A DNA stretch of 64,000 nt. It comes from JANWXD01 sp037446115 (GTDB taxonomy: Bacteria > Acidobacteriota > Terriglobia > Bryobacterales > Bryobacteraceae). The position numbers and the translations under genes are program-made. This document shows, piece by piece, positions 40,134-49,189 of this stretch (within the stretch, counting starts at the first letter, position 1; each line of letters opens with the position of its first letter). The DNA lies in assembly GCA_037446115.1 (NCBI GenBank), contig JBBIJF010000005.1:111139-175138 (forward strand). Reading direction: 5' to 3'. Below the pieces are notes generated by a model that was not told the origin of the DNA, did not search any database, and worked only from the letters and a program-made list of their open reading frames with translations.

Positions 40134-42068
40134 TCAGTCTTCTTCCTGTTGCGTTGCCAGCCGGGTGAGCACACCCATGTCTTCCAGCGTCGTGGTATCC
40201 CCGGTCACCAAGTGAGTGGTGACGATTTCGCGCAGCAGGCGGCGCATGATCTTGCCGCTGCGAGTCTTCGGGAGGGCGTCTGTGAAACGGATCTCGGCGG
40301 GCTTGGCGAAGCTGCCGATCTCGTGGGCGACCCACTTGCGCAGCTCCTCGGCCAGGTCGCGGTGGTTCCAGTCGCCCTTCTTCAAGGTGACAAAGGCGCA
40401 CACCGCCTGCCCGGTGATCTCATCGGGGCGACCCACCACCGCCGCTTCGGCCACCGCCGGGTGGCGGACTAACGCCGACTCGACCTCCATGGTGCTCAGC
40501 CGGTGGCCGCTGACGTTCATGACATCGTCCACGCGCCCCAGAATCCAGTAGTAGCCGTCCTCATCCCGGCGAGCCGCGTCCCCGGTAAAGTAAGCGCCGG
40601 GAACGCGCGACCAGTACTGCTCCTTGTAGCGCTCCGGATCGCCCCAGATGGTGCGAAGCATGGAGGGCCAAGGCCGACGGATGACGAGAAATCCCTCCTG
40701 ACCCGGAGCCACCGGCTTTCCGCTCAGGTCGACAATTTCGGGGAGCACTCCGGGCAAAGGCAGCGTGGCGGAGCCCGGCTTGAGCGGTACGGCGCCCGGC
40801 ATCGGGGAGATCAGGATGGAGCCGGTCTCGGTCTGCCACCAGGTGTCCACGATGGGACAGCGCTCCTTGCCAATGACGCGGTAGTACCACTCCCAGGCTG
40901 CCGGGTTAATGGGCTCGCCCACAGAGCCCAGCAACCGCAGGCTCGAAAGGTCGTGAGCATTCGGCCATTGATCACCCTGGCGGATCAGGGCGCGGATCGC
41001 GGTGGGAGAAGTGTAAAAGATGTTCACCCGGTATTTCTCGACGATGCGCCACCAGCGGTCGAAGGCCGGATAATCCGGTGCGCCTTCGTACATGACGGTC
41101 GTGGCGCCGGCCGAAAGAGGCCCATAGACGATGTAGCTATGCCCGGTGACCCAGCCGATGTCCGCCGTGCACCAGTAGGTGTCTTCATCGCGGAGGTCGA
41201 AGACCCATTTCATGGTGGCGGTAACCATGGTGAGATAGCCGCCCGTGGTATGGAGGACCCCCTTCGGTTTGCCGGTAGTGCCGGAAGTATAGAGCACATA
41301 AAGCGGATGCTCCGAATCGAGCGATTCGGCGGGGCAGTCTTCGTTCACGCCGCCGTCCAGCTCATGCCACCAATGGTCCCGCCCGGGCGTCATGTTCACG
41401 GCCGAGCCGGTGCGTTTATACACAATGACATCGCGCACATTCGGGCATTCGAGCAACGCCTCGTCGGCGGCGTCTTTGAGCCGGATCTCTTTGCCCCGGC
41501 GCCAGCCCCCATCGGCTGTAATGACCACCGTGGCTCCCAGATCCTGGATGCGCGCCTTGAGCGCTTCGGCCGAGAAACCCCCGAAGACCACGCTGTGGGT
41601 CACGCCGATGCGCGCGCAGGCCAGCATCGCCACGGGAAGCTCGGGGATCATAGGCATATAGATGATGGCCTTGTCGCCCACCTTCAGGCCCCGCCCCTTC
41701 AGCACGTTGGCAAAGCGGCAGACCTGGCGGTGCAGCTCCTGGTAGCTGAGCATTCGCTGGTCCCCCGGCTCGCCTTCCCAAAGGATGGCCACTTTGTTCT
41801 TGCGGCCAGTTTGTAAGTGGCGGTCAAGACAGTTATAGGAAGCGTTGGTCCTGGCGCCGACGAACCATTTGACGAACGGCGGGTTCCACTCGAAGACGTG
41901 CGACCACTTCTCGAACCAGTGGATCTCGCGTTCTGCAACCTCGCCCCAAAACTCCTCGGGGCGCTCCGCGGCCCTTTGATACAGGTCCCGGTACGCCTCG
42001 ATTCCCTGCACATGTGCCCGGCGGACAAACTCTTCGCTGGGCGCATAGCGGCGCTCGGTAGTCAGCAT
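40134..42068 (-). CDS. acs: Acetyl-CoA synthetase (AMP-forming)
   Basis: A 644-residue enzyme, full family length. It has the AMP-binding P-loop YTSGTTGKPKG, the core DTWWQTETGS, and the C-terminal LPKTRSGKIMRR whose lysine forms the adenylate and is the usual acetylation switch. It converts acetate, CoA and ATP to acetyl-CoA via acetyl-AMP in the cytoplasm. A GGAGGGA stands 8 nt before the ATG, and a TAGAAT lies further upstream near 42100. It is alone in its transcription unit. No acetyltransferase or deacetylase gene for its control is nearby. Confidence 0.96.
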   Translation of the reverse strand: MLTTERRYAPSEEFVRRAHVQGIEAYRDLYQRAAERPEEFWGEVAEREIHWFEKWSHVFEWNPPFVKWFVGARTNASYNCLDRHLQTGRKNKVAILWEGEPGDQRMLSYQELHRQVCRFANVLKGRGLKVGDKAIIYMPMIPELPVAMLACARIGVTHSVVFGGFSAEALKARIQDLGATVVITADGGWRRGKEIRLKDAADEALLECPNVRDVIVYKRTGSAVNMTPGRDHWWHELDGGVNEDCPAESLDSEHPLYVLYTSGTTGKPKGVLHTTGGYLTMVTATMKWVFDLRDEDTYWCTADIGWVTGHSYIVYGPLSAGATTVMYEGAPDYPAFDRWWRIVEKYRVNIFYTSPTAIRALIRQGDQWPNAHDLSSLRLLGSVGEPINPAAWEWYYRVIGKERCPIVDTWWQTETGSILISPMPGAVPLKPGSATLPLPGVLPEIVDLSGKPVAPGQEGFLVIRRPWPSMLRTIWGDPERYKEQYWSRVPGAYFTGDAARRDEDGYYWILGRVDDVMNVSGHRLSTMEVESALVRHPAVAEAAVVGRPDEITGQAVCAFVTLKKGDWNHRDLAEELRKWVAHEIGSFAKPAEIRFTDALPKTRSGKIMRRLLREIVTTHLVTGDTTTLEDMGVLTRLATQQEED

Positions 42069-42129
42069 GGCGGCTGTCCCTCCGGTGGAGTAATCCAGAA
42101 TTCTAGCAAAGCCGCCGGGCTCGGCGGGG

Positions 42130-43704
42130 CTAGAGGTGCTTCCGGATCTTCTCCAGGAGCTCGGCCGTGCGGACGGGTTTTGCGAGGCAATCCGTCATAC
42201 CGGCGGCCAGACACCGCTCCCGCTCGCCCCGCATCTCACCCACCGTCAGGGCGATGAGCGGCAGCTCCGCCCAACGGGGGTCGCGGCGCAACCGGCGCGC
42301 GGTTTCCAGAGGGTCCTGATCAGGCAACTGAAGGTCCATCAACACCAAGTCAAAGCAGCTGGCCTCCAGCGCATCGAGGAGTTCGGCACCGTTAGCGACC
42401 GCAGCAGTCTGGTAGCCCCGGCGCGCCAGCACGCTCGTCAAAGCCGTGCGGGCCACCGGATCGCGTTCCGCCACCAGAACCCGAACTGGCATCTGGCATG
42501 AGGCGGGCTCTCGGGCTGGAGCCGGTGGTGCGGGTGGAGCCTCCGTCCCCGGCGTCCCCACCTGTTTCAATTCCAGAAGGACCCGGAAGGTGCTACCCTT
42601 CCCGACCCGGCTTTCGACCTCGATGCGGCCTCCATACATCGCGACGAGATCCCGCGTAATCGCCAAACCCAAACCGCTACCCCCGTAGCGGCGCGAGACG
42701 CTGCCGTCGGCCTGCGTGAACTTGTCGAAGATGGAGTCGAGTTTTTCCGGAGGAATTCCGATCCCGCTGTCGGAGACTTCGATTCGCAGCCCGATGCACC
42801 CGGCCGCAGCGGCCGGAAAGGTTGAGATCGTGAGGCGCACAAAGCCTTTCTCCGTGAACTTGATCGCGTTGCTCAGAAGATTCAGGAGAATCTGCCGGAA
42901 CCGCAGGGAGTCCCCCAAAACCGCGGGCAAAGTGGCCTCGAGCTGCTGCTCCAGGTGCAGGCCCTTCTGGCGGGCCATCGCCTCTACCGCGCGCATGCAC
43001 TCCAGCGCGACTGCCCTGGGCCAGAAGGGAGCCTGTTCCAGAGTCATCTTTCCCGCCTCGATTTTGGACATGTCCAGGATGTCGTTGACGAGCGAAAGCA
43101 GCGCCAGGCAGCAACCCCGGGCCGTCAGCAGATCCTCACGTTGCTGCGGCGACAGCTCGCCCTCCAGCACGAGGTCAATCATGCCGAGGATGCCGTTCAT
43201 CGGTGTGCGAAGTTCGTGGGACATGTTGGCCAGAAACTCGCTCTTGGCCTGATTGGCGGCGTGCGCTCGTTGCATGGCCTCCCGGAGCGCGGCGGTCCGT
43301 TCCTGAATCTTCTCTTCGAGGCGGGTTTGGTAATCGCGCACCTGGGCTTCGGAGGCAGACAGAGCCGCGATCATAGAGTTGAAGCTTTCGCCCAACTTCT
43401 CGATTTCGTCCCCGGTGCGGGAGACCGGCACGGGGTCCCGGCGGCCCTTCGCAGCGCCGGCGATGGCCTGCTCCAGAACCACCAGGGGACGTACGAAGAC
43501 ACTGCTGGTGAGACGGGCAAGCAGCACCGCAAACACGGTCAGCACCGTGGTCAGCACGAACTGCTCGGCCAGAGACAGGTATGGGTTGTGCCAGCGCACG
43601 ACCACTTGCAGGACCGAGGTCCAAATGATGAGCGCCGCCGTAAAGACGGAGAACTTCGTCCCCAGCGAGTGATAGTTCCGCTTGCCCGGGCGGCTCCGAG
43701 CCAT
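42130..43704 (-). CDS. Hybrid sensor histidine kinase with receiver domain
   Basis: A 524-residue protein starting MARSRPGKRNYHS at 43704. Two hydrophobic helices (FSVFTAALIIWTSVLQVVV and FVLTTVLTVFAVLLARL) flank a very short loop, so there is hardly any periplasmic sensor. A HAMP domain (VRPLVVLEQAIAGAAKG) and coiled coil follow, then the HisKA box FLANMSHELRTPMNGILG, the ATPase boxes NLLSNAIKFTEKG, DSGIGIPPEKLD and GGSGLGLAI, and a C-terminal receiver with LVLMDLQLPDQDP as acceptor. It probably acts in a phosphorelay needing a separate Hpt protein. No partner regulator is adjacent. Confidence 0.92.
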   Translation of the reverse strand: MARSRPGKRNYHSLGTKFSVFTAALIIWTSVLQVVVRWHNPYLSLAEQFVLTTVLTVFAVLLARLTSSVFVRPLVVLEQAIAGAAKGRRDPVPVSRTGDEIEKLGESFNSMIAALSASEAQVRDYQTRLEEKIQERTAALREAMQRAHAANQAKSEFLANMSHELRTPMNGILGMIDLVLEGELSPQQREDLLTARGCCLALLSLVNDILDMSKIEAGKMTLEQAPFWPRAVALECMRAVEAMARQKGLHLEQQLEATLPAVLGDSLRFRQILLNLLSNAIKFTEKGFVRLTISTFPAAAAGCIGLRIEVSDSGIGIPPEKLDSIFDKFTQADGSVSRRYGGSGLGLAITRDLVAMYGGRIEVESRVGKGSTFRVLLELKQVGTPGTEAPPAPPAPAREPASCQMPVRVLVAERDPVARTALTSVLARRGYQTAAVANGAELLDALEASCFDLVLMDLQLPDQDPLETARRLRRDPRWAELPLIALTVGEMRGERERCLAAGMTDCLAKPVRTAELLEKIRKHL

Positions 43705-43834
43705 TGGGATTCTCTTAGAGTTATCGGCTAAACCCAGGCGCAAGCCGCAGGCTGAAACAGGGCTCGGGGCCAACCGGGAGGCCTAGCCCGTCCTAGGGGA
43801 AAGCCCTTAGCCTGAGCCTGTCTACAATAAAGCG

Positions 43835-44779
43835 ATGCCCACACCCCGGCTTTCGGTCACGCTCTGCGGCATCCCGCTGCGGAACCCCGTGCTGGCCGCC
43901 TCCGGTACGTTCGCCTACGGCGTGGAATTCGCCTCCCTGGTCAATCTGAACGAGCTGGGCGGCCTCGTTGTCAAGGGACTGTCCCGCGAGCCGATGCCGG
44001 GCAATCCGCCGCCCCGCATCTGGGAAGCCGCTGCGGGAATGATCAATTCCATCGGCCTTCAAAACATCGGCGTGCGAGCCTTTGTGCGCGAAAAGCTGCC
44101 CCTGCTGCGGCAATTTGAAACCGCAGTCTTCGCCAATGTGTTCGGGTACACGCCGGAGGATTACACGGAGGTGGTCAGGGTTCTGGAAGACGCGGAAGGC
44201 CTTGCCGGTTACGAACTGAACGTATCCTGCCCTAACACCAAGCGAGGGGGGATTTACTACTCGAGCGATCCGGGCATGCTGGCCGAGCTGATCGCGGGCG
44301 TTCGGCGCGTGGCGCGCCGCGTGCTCATCGTGAAGCTCTCGCCCAACGTGGACCGCATCGAGCCCTTCGCCCGTGCCGCCGAGCAAGCCGGCGCGGACGC
44401 CATCTCGCTGGTCAACACCTTCCGGGCACTGGTCATTGACGCGCGCACCCGAAGGAGCAGAATCGGAGCCGGCTTCGGGGGACTCTCCGGCCCCGCCATC
44501 AAACCGCTGGCGTTACGACTGGTCTACGAGGCGGCACGCGCCGTACGGATCCCGGTGGTCGGCATGGGCGGCATCACCACGGGGGAAGACGCCGCCGAGT
44601 TCCTGCTGGCCGGTGCCTCGGCGGTTCAGGTGGGAACGGCAACCTTTTGGGATCCGCAGGCCCCTTTACGGGTGGCGCGGGAGCTTGAGCGCTTCCTGCG
44701 CCAGGAAAAGATCGCAGACGTCAGAGAACTCATCGGGGGCTTGCGGTTGGGGGAGGGAGGCGAAGACAGACCGTGCTGA
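43835..44779 (+). CDS. pyrD: Dihydroorotate dehydrogenase, class 1B catalytic subunit
   Basis: A 314-residue FMN enzyme of pyrimidine synthesis oxidising dihydroorotate to orotate. The loop LNVSCPNTKRGG carries the class 1 catalytic C132 (class 2 enzymes have Ser). LAASGTFAYG, IVKLSPNVDRIE and MGGITTGEDAAEFLLAGASAVQVGTA complete the FMN barrel. The 1B form normally works with the iron-sulfur/FAD subunit PyrK and NAD; no pyrK lies next to it here, so it must be elsewhere. ATG 43835 follows TACAAT (43823-43828) by 6 nt with no Shine-Dalgarno, the clearest leaderless candidate in the window. Confidence 0.95.
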   Translation: MPTPRLSVTLCGIPLRNPVLAASGTFAYGVEFASLVNLNELGGLVVKGLSREPMPGNPPPRIWEAAAGMINSIGLQNIGVRAFVREKLPLLRQFETAVFANVFGYTPEDYTEVVRVLEDAEGLAGYELNVSCPNTKRGGIYYSSDPGMLAELIAGVRRVARRVLIVKLSPNVDRIEPFARAAEQAGADAISLVNTFRALVIDARTRRSRIGAGFGGLSGPAIKPLALRLVYEAARAVRIPVVGMGGITTGEDAAEFLLAGASAVQVGTATFWDPQAPLRVARELERFLRQEKIADVRELIGGLRLGEGGEDRPC

Positions 44780-44792
44780 CAGGGGCCGGTTC

Positions 44793-44978
44793 TTATCCGT
44801 GGCCCAGATACATCAACCAGCCGATGCCGAAGAGCGCCACAAGAAAATAGGCAAAGCATTTGAGCCCGTAGCGGAGGCGCCCGCGATCGTCGCCACGGCT
44901 CACCACGCCAAAGACGGCGGAAGTGAACAACGCAAACAACAGCGCGGCCTCGAAATGGGTAAGCGTCATCTTGGGCAT
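44793..44978 (-). CDS. Small two-span membrane protein
   Basis: A 61-residue protein, MPKMTLTHFEAALLFALFTS, with two hydrophobic helices (residues about 8-27 and 40-58) linked by a charged turn SRGDDRGRLRYG. The start overlaps the stop of the upstream gene by one base (TGATG), so translation is coupled. No family is recognised, but similar pairs of tiny membrane proteins occur beside each other in this phylum. M4 is an alternative start. Confidence 0.6.
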   Translation of the reverse strand: MPKMTLTHFEAALLFALFTSAVFGVVSRGDDRGRLRYGLKCFAYFLVALFGIGWLMYLGHG

Positions 44979-45397
44979 CAGCTTTTCCGTCCGGCGGCGA
45001 TCTCGTAGACGTCCACCATCGCCAGAACGTTGAGCAGTCCGGCGCCCACAAGAAACTTCGTGCCGTAATCGTGTACGTGCCCCGCCACCTCGGGCTGGGA
45101 GTAACCGAGCCAGACAGTGAGCAAGTACAACAGGCCGGCGGCCAGGTCGGCGACAAAGCCCCCGCAGTAAATCAACGTCGTAAGTAGATCTCCCGTCTTG
45201 GGCTGAAACAGCGCGCCGCGCATCATCAGCCCCATAAGAAACATGGAAGCAATGGCAAAGAACAGGATCATGGCCCGGCCGCGCCGCTTGAGCAGGAAAT
45301 GCCCGCCTCCCGGCACCAGCCAGGCAGCCGCCACGGGGCCGAGCCACACCTTTAACGGCGGCATGGGCTGCCGCACTTTCTTTGGCTTGTCACTCAT
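44978..45397 (-). CDS. Small polytopic membrane protein (DUF6677-like)
   Basis: A 139-residue protein with about four hydrophobic segments. Recognisable segments are AWLVPGGGHFLLKRRGRAM, AGLLYLLTVWLGYSQP and HDYGTKFLVGAGLLNVLAMVDVYEIA, a pattern I associate with an acidobacterial family of unknown function; the family name is recalled, not checked. ATG 45397 lies 10 nt after TAAACT. It is coupled to the 61-residue membrane protein downstream. Confidence 0.65.
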   Translation of the reverse strand: MSDKPKKVRQPMPPLKVWLGPVAAAWLVPGGGHFLLKRRGRAMILFFAIASMFLMGLMMRGALFQPKTGDLLTTLIYCGGFVADLAAGLLYLLTVWLGYSQPEVAGHVHDYGTKFLVGAGLLNVLAMVDVYEIAAGRKS

Positions 45398-45424
45398 CGG
45401 AAGTTCCAGTTTAGCACGCAGGAT

Positions 45425-46435
45425 TCAGCGGCCAGACGGAGGCTGGCTGGCCAAGTTTATGAACGCCTCCAGGGCCCGGGCGCGCTGCATCTCATCCACG
45501 AGCAGGCGTCGATGCCGGCCGTCCGGGGCAGGCTCAAACCGGGTTCTGCCCTCATCGTCCACGCGCACCCAGCCCGGCGCCGACAGCGTGAAGTAACCGC
45601 GGTCCGGCCGCACCGCCCACAGCACCGACGTCAGATCCCAGGTAGGCCGGTCGTAAGGCATCTTCTGGTAGGCGCGATACGCGTCGGCGATCGGGTGATG
45701 CTCGGTGTAGCGGAAGTCCTCCTCGATGCTGCGCGCAGGGTAAAGGATCGTCCGGCCCACTTCGAAACCGCTTACGACGATGGGGGTGGGCCACTGGCTG
45801 AAGAGTTTCTGCGCAGAGGGCACGTCGGTTTTGACGTTGAACTCCGCCATGCCCTTTTCAAACTCACCTGCCATGACGGAGAGTAAGCGCACCTTGCGCC
45901 TCACCAAATCCGGCCCGGAAAGGGGACTCTCGCGATCCGGAACGGATTCGAGCAATCGGGCAAGGTTGGTGCTGAATCCGACCTGGATGATGATGGCGGC
46001 GCCGTCCGGCTGCGAGTTCAGCACGCGGCGCAGCAGGCCGGTGGCTTCCGGAGCTTCCCGCCCGTCGCGAATCCTGCGAGGATAAAGCAGCGTGCCGTCG
46101 GGACGGCGGCGTTCGGCCGGCACGCGGATCATCGGATTGTCCTCCGGGGTCTTGCCGCCGCGGACCACACCGACGGGAATGTGACCCCTTCCGTAGAAGT
46201 GGTTGACCAAATCCACGTAAACCGGGGCCCACGGATTGTCTTTGCTAACCGTCACGGCGACCAGGCGAATCTCGCCGCGGCTTTCAAAGGCGTGCAGCAT
46301 GGCCAGCGCAAGGGCGTCGTCCACATCGTTGCCCATGTCGGTGTCGTAAATCACCGGAACAGGCATTGCGGGGCCGGCGGCAGGCAGCCGCATCCACGCT
46401 CCAAAGCACAACAGAAGCGTCAAGCAAGAGCGCAC
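45425..46435 (-). CDS. Exported inosine-uridine-type nucleoside hydrolase
   Basis: A 336-residue protein with a signal-like N-terminus (LTLLLCFGAWMRLPAAGPA) and the hallmark calcium-binding motif VIYDTDMGNDVDDALAL. Later regions (QVGFSTNLARLL, VVSGFEVGRTILYP, PTWDLTSVLWAV with the final aspartate) fit the nucleoside hydrolase fold, which splits N-glycosidic bonds of ribonucleosides. Cytoplasmic members lack a signal, so this one probably scavenges nucleosides in the periplasm. GTG start at 46435 with AGGAA close upstream. Stands alone on its strand. Confidence 0.85.
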   Translation of the reverse strand: MRSCLTLLLCFGAWMRLPAAGPAMPVPVIYDTDMGNDVDDALALAMLHAFESRGEIRLVAVTVSKDNPWAPVYVDLVNHFYGRGHIPVGVVRGGKTPEDNPMIRVPAERRRPDGTLLYPRRIRDGREAPEATGLLRRVLNSQPDGAAIIIQVGFSTNLARLLESVPDRESPLSGPDLVRRKVRLLSVMAGEFEKGMAEFNVKTDVPSAQKLFSQWPTPIVVSGFEVGRTILYPARSIEEDFRYTEHHPIADAYRAYQKMPYDRPTWDLTSVLWAVRPDRGYFTLSAPGWVRVDDEGRTRFEPAPDGRHRRLLVDEMQRARALEAFINLASQPPSGR

Positions 46436-46506
46436 TTCCTACAGCGTACATCACCCGCTCTGGACACAGGCACATTCACCCGGTAGCATGATCGAGAGGG
46501 TCCGCC

Positions 46507-47523
46507 ATGAATCGCAGAGCGTTTCTCTTCACGACCGCCGCCGGGATGGCCGCCGGCGCCCAGGCAAAGATCCGCATCGGATTTCTGGGAGCGAGCCACT
46601 CTCACGCCTGGGACAAAACCGTGGTGGTGCGCGAATCACCTCACTGGGAGCTGGCGGGCATCGCTGAGAAGGATCCCGCCGTGCGTGCGCGCTACGAGAA
46701 GGCGGGGATTCGCCTCCTGACCGACGACGAGCTGCTGGGCGATCCGACCATCCGCGTGGTGGCAGTGGAAAGTGCGGTTCCTCAACACGCGCAGGATGCA
46801 AGGCGGGCGCTGTCCGCAGGCAAGCACGTCCACCTGGAGAAGCCTCCCGCGGACAACCTGAAGGAGTTTGAGGAATTGGTCCGCCTGGCCGGGCAGAAGG
46901 GACTTTTGCTGCAAATGGGCTATATGTGGCGGTTCCACCCCGGGATCAATGCGGCGCTCGAGGCCGCACGGAAAGGATGGCTCGGGGAAGTCTTCCTGGT
47001 GCGGGGCACCATGAATACGTTGATCGGACCGGAACGGCGCCCGGAGTGGGCTTTGTTCCGCGGCGGCCAGATGTTCGAGCAAGGATGCCATCTGATTGAT
47101 CCCATGGTGCGCCTGCTGGGACGGCCCTCGAATGTCACCTCGGTGCTGAAAACCCACGGGCGTTACGACGACGACTTGGCGGACAACACCGTGGCCGTGT
47201 TTGAGTTTCCGCGCGCCCTGGGGGTCGTCACCAGCTCCGTGCTCCAACCCGGAGCCAACCGGCACCGCGCGTTCGAGGTTTTCGGATCCAACGGCAGCGC
47301 GGTCGTCCGCCCGATCGAGCCGCCGAAGCTGGAGATGGATCTGGTCGCGCCGGCGGGCCCGTACAAGGTGGGCCTCCAGGAGATCCCCCTGCCCGCTTAC
47401 CGCCGTTACGTGGGGGAGTTCGATGAGCTGGCCCGCGCCTTGCAGACGAGCAGCCGCCTCAGCGTCACGCCGGAGGAAGACATCCTGGTTCAGGAGGCGC
47501 TGCTGAGGGCAAGCGGCATGTAA
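46507..47523 (+). CDS. Tat-exported Gfo/Idh/MocA-family oxidoreductase
   Basis: A 338-residue protein. The N-terminus MNRRAFLFTTAAGMAAGA is a classic twin-arginine signal, so the folded NAD(P)-bound enzyme would be exported. The Rossmann motif is unusual (IRIGFLGASHSHAW instead of GxGxxG), followed by the EKP motif (HLEKPPADN) and a C-terminal domain with QGCHLIDPMVRLLG. GAGAGGG lies 6 nt before the ATG. It is a different branch from the dehydrogenase at 37076. Exported members of the family occur in sugar and glycan use by Planctomycetes and Acidobacteria. Divergent from the nucleoside hydrolase. Confidence 0.86.
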   Translation: MNRRAFLFTTAAGMAAGAQAKIRIGFLGASHSHAWDKTVVVRESPHWELAGIAEKDPAVRARYEKAGIRLLTDDELLGDPTIRVVAVESAVPQHAQDARRALSAGKHVHLEKPPADNLKEFEELVRLAGQKGLLLQMGYMWRFHPGINAALEAARKGWLGEVFLVRGTMNTLIGPERRPEWALFRGGQMFEQGCHLIDPMVRLLGRPSNVTSVLKTHGRYDDDLADNTVAVFEFPRALGVVTSSVLQPGANRHRAFEVFGSNGSAVVRPIEPPKLEMDLVAPAGPYKVGLQEIPLPAYRRYVGEFDELARALQTSSRLSVTPEEDILVQEALLRASGM

Positions 47524-47579
47524 GGCACAACGCCCGTAACCCGGGTTGATAAAATGGAAGCTTGTTGAGCCGGAACAGC

Positions 47580-48410
47580 ATGTTGCGCGCAACTGTCCTC
47601 CTTGTGGTCACTGTGATCGGGCTTGGCGCTCAGGAACTCGGCGATCTGCTCCAGAAGGCCCCTCCCGAGCTCGACGCCGCTCTGCGGGCCCGCATCAGCA
47701 AGTTTTACCAAGCCCATGTGGATGGCAAGTTTCGCGAGGCCTACGAACTTGTGGCGGAGGACAGCAAAGATATTTTCTTCGCGGCCGAAAAACCCCGATA
47801 CCGCAGTTTCAACATTCTCAAGATTGATTACTCGGACAATTTCACCAAAGCCAAGGCCGTGGTGGCGTGCGAAACCGAAGCGTCCATGTTCGGCAACCGC
47901 TTCACTGTCCAGATGCCGGTGACAAGCCTGTGGAAGCTCGCCGACGGGCAGTGGTACTGGTATACGCTGCCGCCCAGCGACGAAGTGATCACGCCGGCGG
48001 GTGTGATGAAGCCGGGCCCGGCGCCCCAGACCGCCCACTGGAAAGATCTGGGCACGCGGGCACCCCGCATCCCGGCATTGCAAACCATGGTACGCGCCGA
48101 CAAGACGCAGGTAAACCTGAACCTGCGCGGGGAGTCATCCGACACGGTCAAGATTACCAACACCCTGCCGGGCCCTGTGACGCTTTCCCTGGAGTACCAG
48201 GCGGTGCCGGGTCTGGAGGTCCGGCTCGACCGGGAACAACTGGCGGCAAACGAAACCGCCACCGTCACGTTCCGCTCCCGTTTGGAGGGTGAGGTTCCCT
48301 CCGCGGACATCACGGTCACCGTGCGCGTGATGCCGACGGCTCAGTTGATCCCGATCCGTGTGATGCTGGTTTCGGAGGCCGTCAAGCCGGTTCCCGTCAA
48401 GTCCCGATAG
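47580..48410 (+). CDS. Exported protein of unknown function
   Basis: A 276-residue protein starting MLRATVLLVVTVIGLGAQ, a signal peptide. Residues about 25-130 (ISKFYQAHVDGKFREAYELV) look like an NTF2-like or cystatin-like alpha+beta fold, and residues 160-260 (LRGESSDTVKITNTLPGPVTL, TVTFRSRLEGEVPSADITVTV) look like an Ig-type beta sandwich. No family is assigned. A TTG at 47562 would add 6 residues. The last 70 bases overlap the convergent hpnK gene, an unusually long antisense overlap. Confidence 0.7.
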   Translation: MLRATVLLVVTVIGLGAQELGDLLQKAPPELDAALRARISKFYQAHVDGKFREAYELVAEDSKDIFFAAEKPRYRSFNILKIDYSDNFTKAKAVVACETEASMFGNRFTVQMPVTSLWKLADGQWYWYTLPPSDEVITPAGVMKPGPAPQTAHWKDLGTRAPRIPALQTMVRADKTQVNLNLRGESSDTVKITNTLPGPVTLSLEYQAVPGLEVRLDREQLAANETATVTFRSRLEGEVPSADITVTVRVMPTAQLIPIRVMLVSEAVKPVPVKSR

Positions 48411-49189
48411 CTGATCCGCTGCGCCCCCGCCGCTTCGATCGCTTCCCGGAGTTCCCGACTGAGCAGGGCCTGGAATTCGGCCTCGTAACGATAGCCCGGC
48501 GCGGCTCCCGCAAACCGGCTCGCCGCGGGATGAAAGTAGATTTCCGTCACCCCCTGAGGTAGCTGCCGGATCAGGCGGACCGCAGTGGCGACATCCAGGG
48601 CCCCGGAATCGCGCATTCCCAGGAGAAAGTCGTTCGTGTACAGGCCGGCGTCGCGCAGACGCCTCCGCATGCGGCGAATCCAGGGACGGAGCCACCGAGG
48701 GCCGCCCGGTTCTTCGGGGACCCGAGCTGCCCGGAGGCCGAATTCGCGCCCGATTTCGATGAGCAAGTCCAGCACCGTGGGATGCAAGTGCATGTGGCAG
48801 TGCGCGTTGACGTGATCCAGCTCGAGACCGGTAGCCTGGAACCATTCAAACTGGGCCCGGATTTCTGCCTCCAGTTGAGCCCGCGCCCGGGACGAAAGGA
48901 AGTAGCGCACGCCCGCGGCGAACAAGTTCTCGCCGAACGCCCCCCGCCGCCCGGCCAGCTCCGGGACCTTGTGAGCCGGCAACAACGGTACACCGCGCAC
49001 CACCACGACATGGAGCCCCACGCGGAGCGACGGAAGGCGGCGCGCCCTCTCGACGGCGTCACGCGCAGCCGCACCGGCGGCCATCAGGCTGGCGCAGGTG
49101 AGCACGCCGCGGCGGTGCGCCTCTTCGACCGCCTCGTTGACCGGCAGAGCGAGGCCGAAGTCGTCGGCGGTCACGATCAGCCGCCGCAT
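48341..49189 (-). CDS. hpnK: Hopanoid-associated carbohydrate deacetylase HpnK (ChbG/YdjC family)
   Basis: A 282-residue protein starting MRRLIVTADDFGLALPVNEAV. The metal/active-site motifs TADDFG, GLHVVVVRG, DHVNAHCHMHLHP and IYFHPA are those of the YdjC/ChbG deacetylase fold. HpnK removes the acetyl group from N-acetylglucosaminyl-bacteriohopanetetrol made by HpnI, giving glucosaminyl-bacteriohopanetetrol. The start is chosen at 49189 for the family N-terminus; it overlaps the hpnI end by 13 nt. Identity as HpnK rather than another ChbG protein rests on the adjacent hpnI. Confidence 0.85.
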   Translation of the reverse strand: MRRLIVTADDFGLALPVNEAVEEAHRRGVLTCASLMAAGAAARDAVERARRLPSLRVGLHVVVVRGVPLLPAHKVPELAGRRGAFGENLFAAGVRYFLSSRARAQLEAEIRAQFEWFQATGLELDHVNAHCHMHLHPTVLDLLIEIGREFGLRAARVPEEPGGPRWLRPWIRRMRRRLRDAGLYTNDFLLGMRDSGALDVATAVRLIRQLPQGVTEIYFHPAASRFAGAAPGYRYEAEFQALLSRELREAIEAAGAQRISYRDLTGTGLTASETSITRIGIN

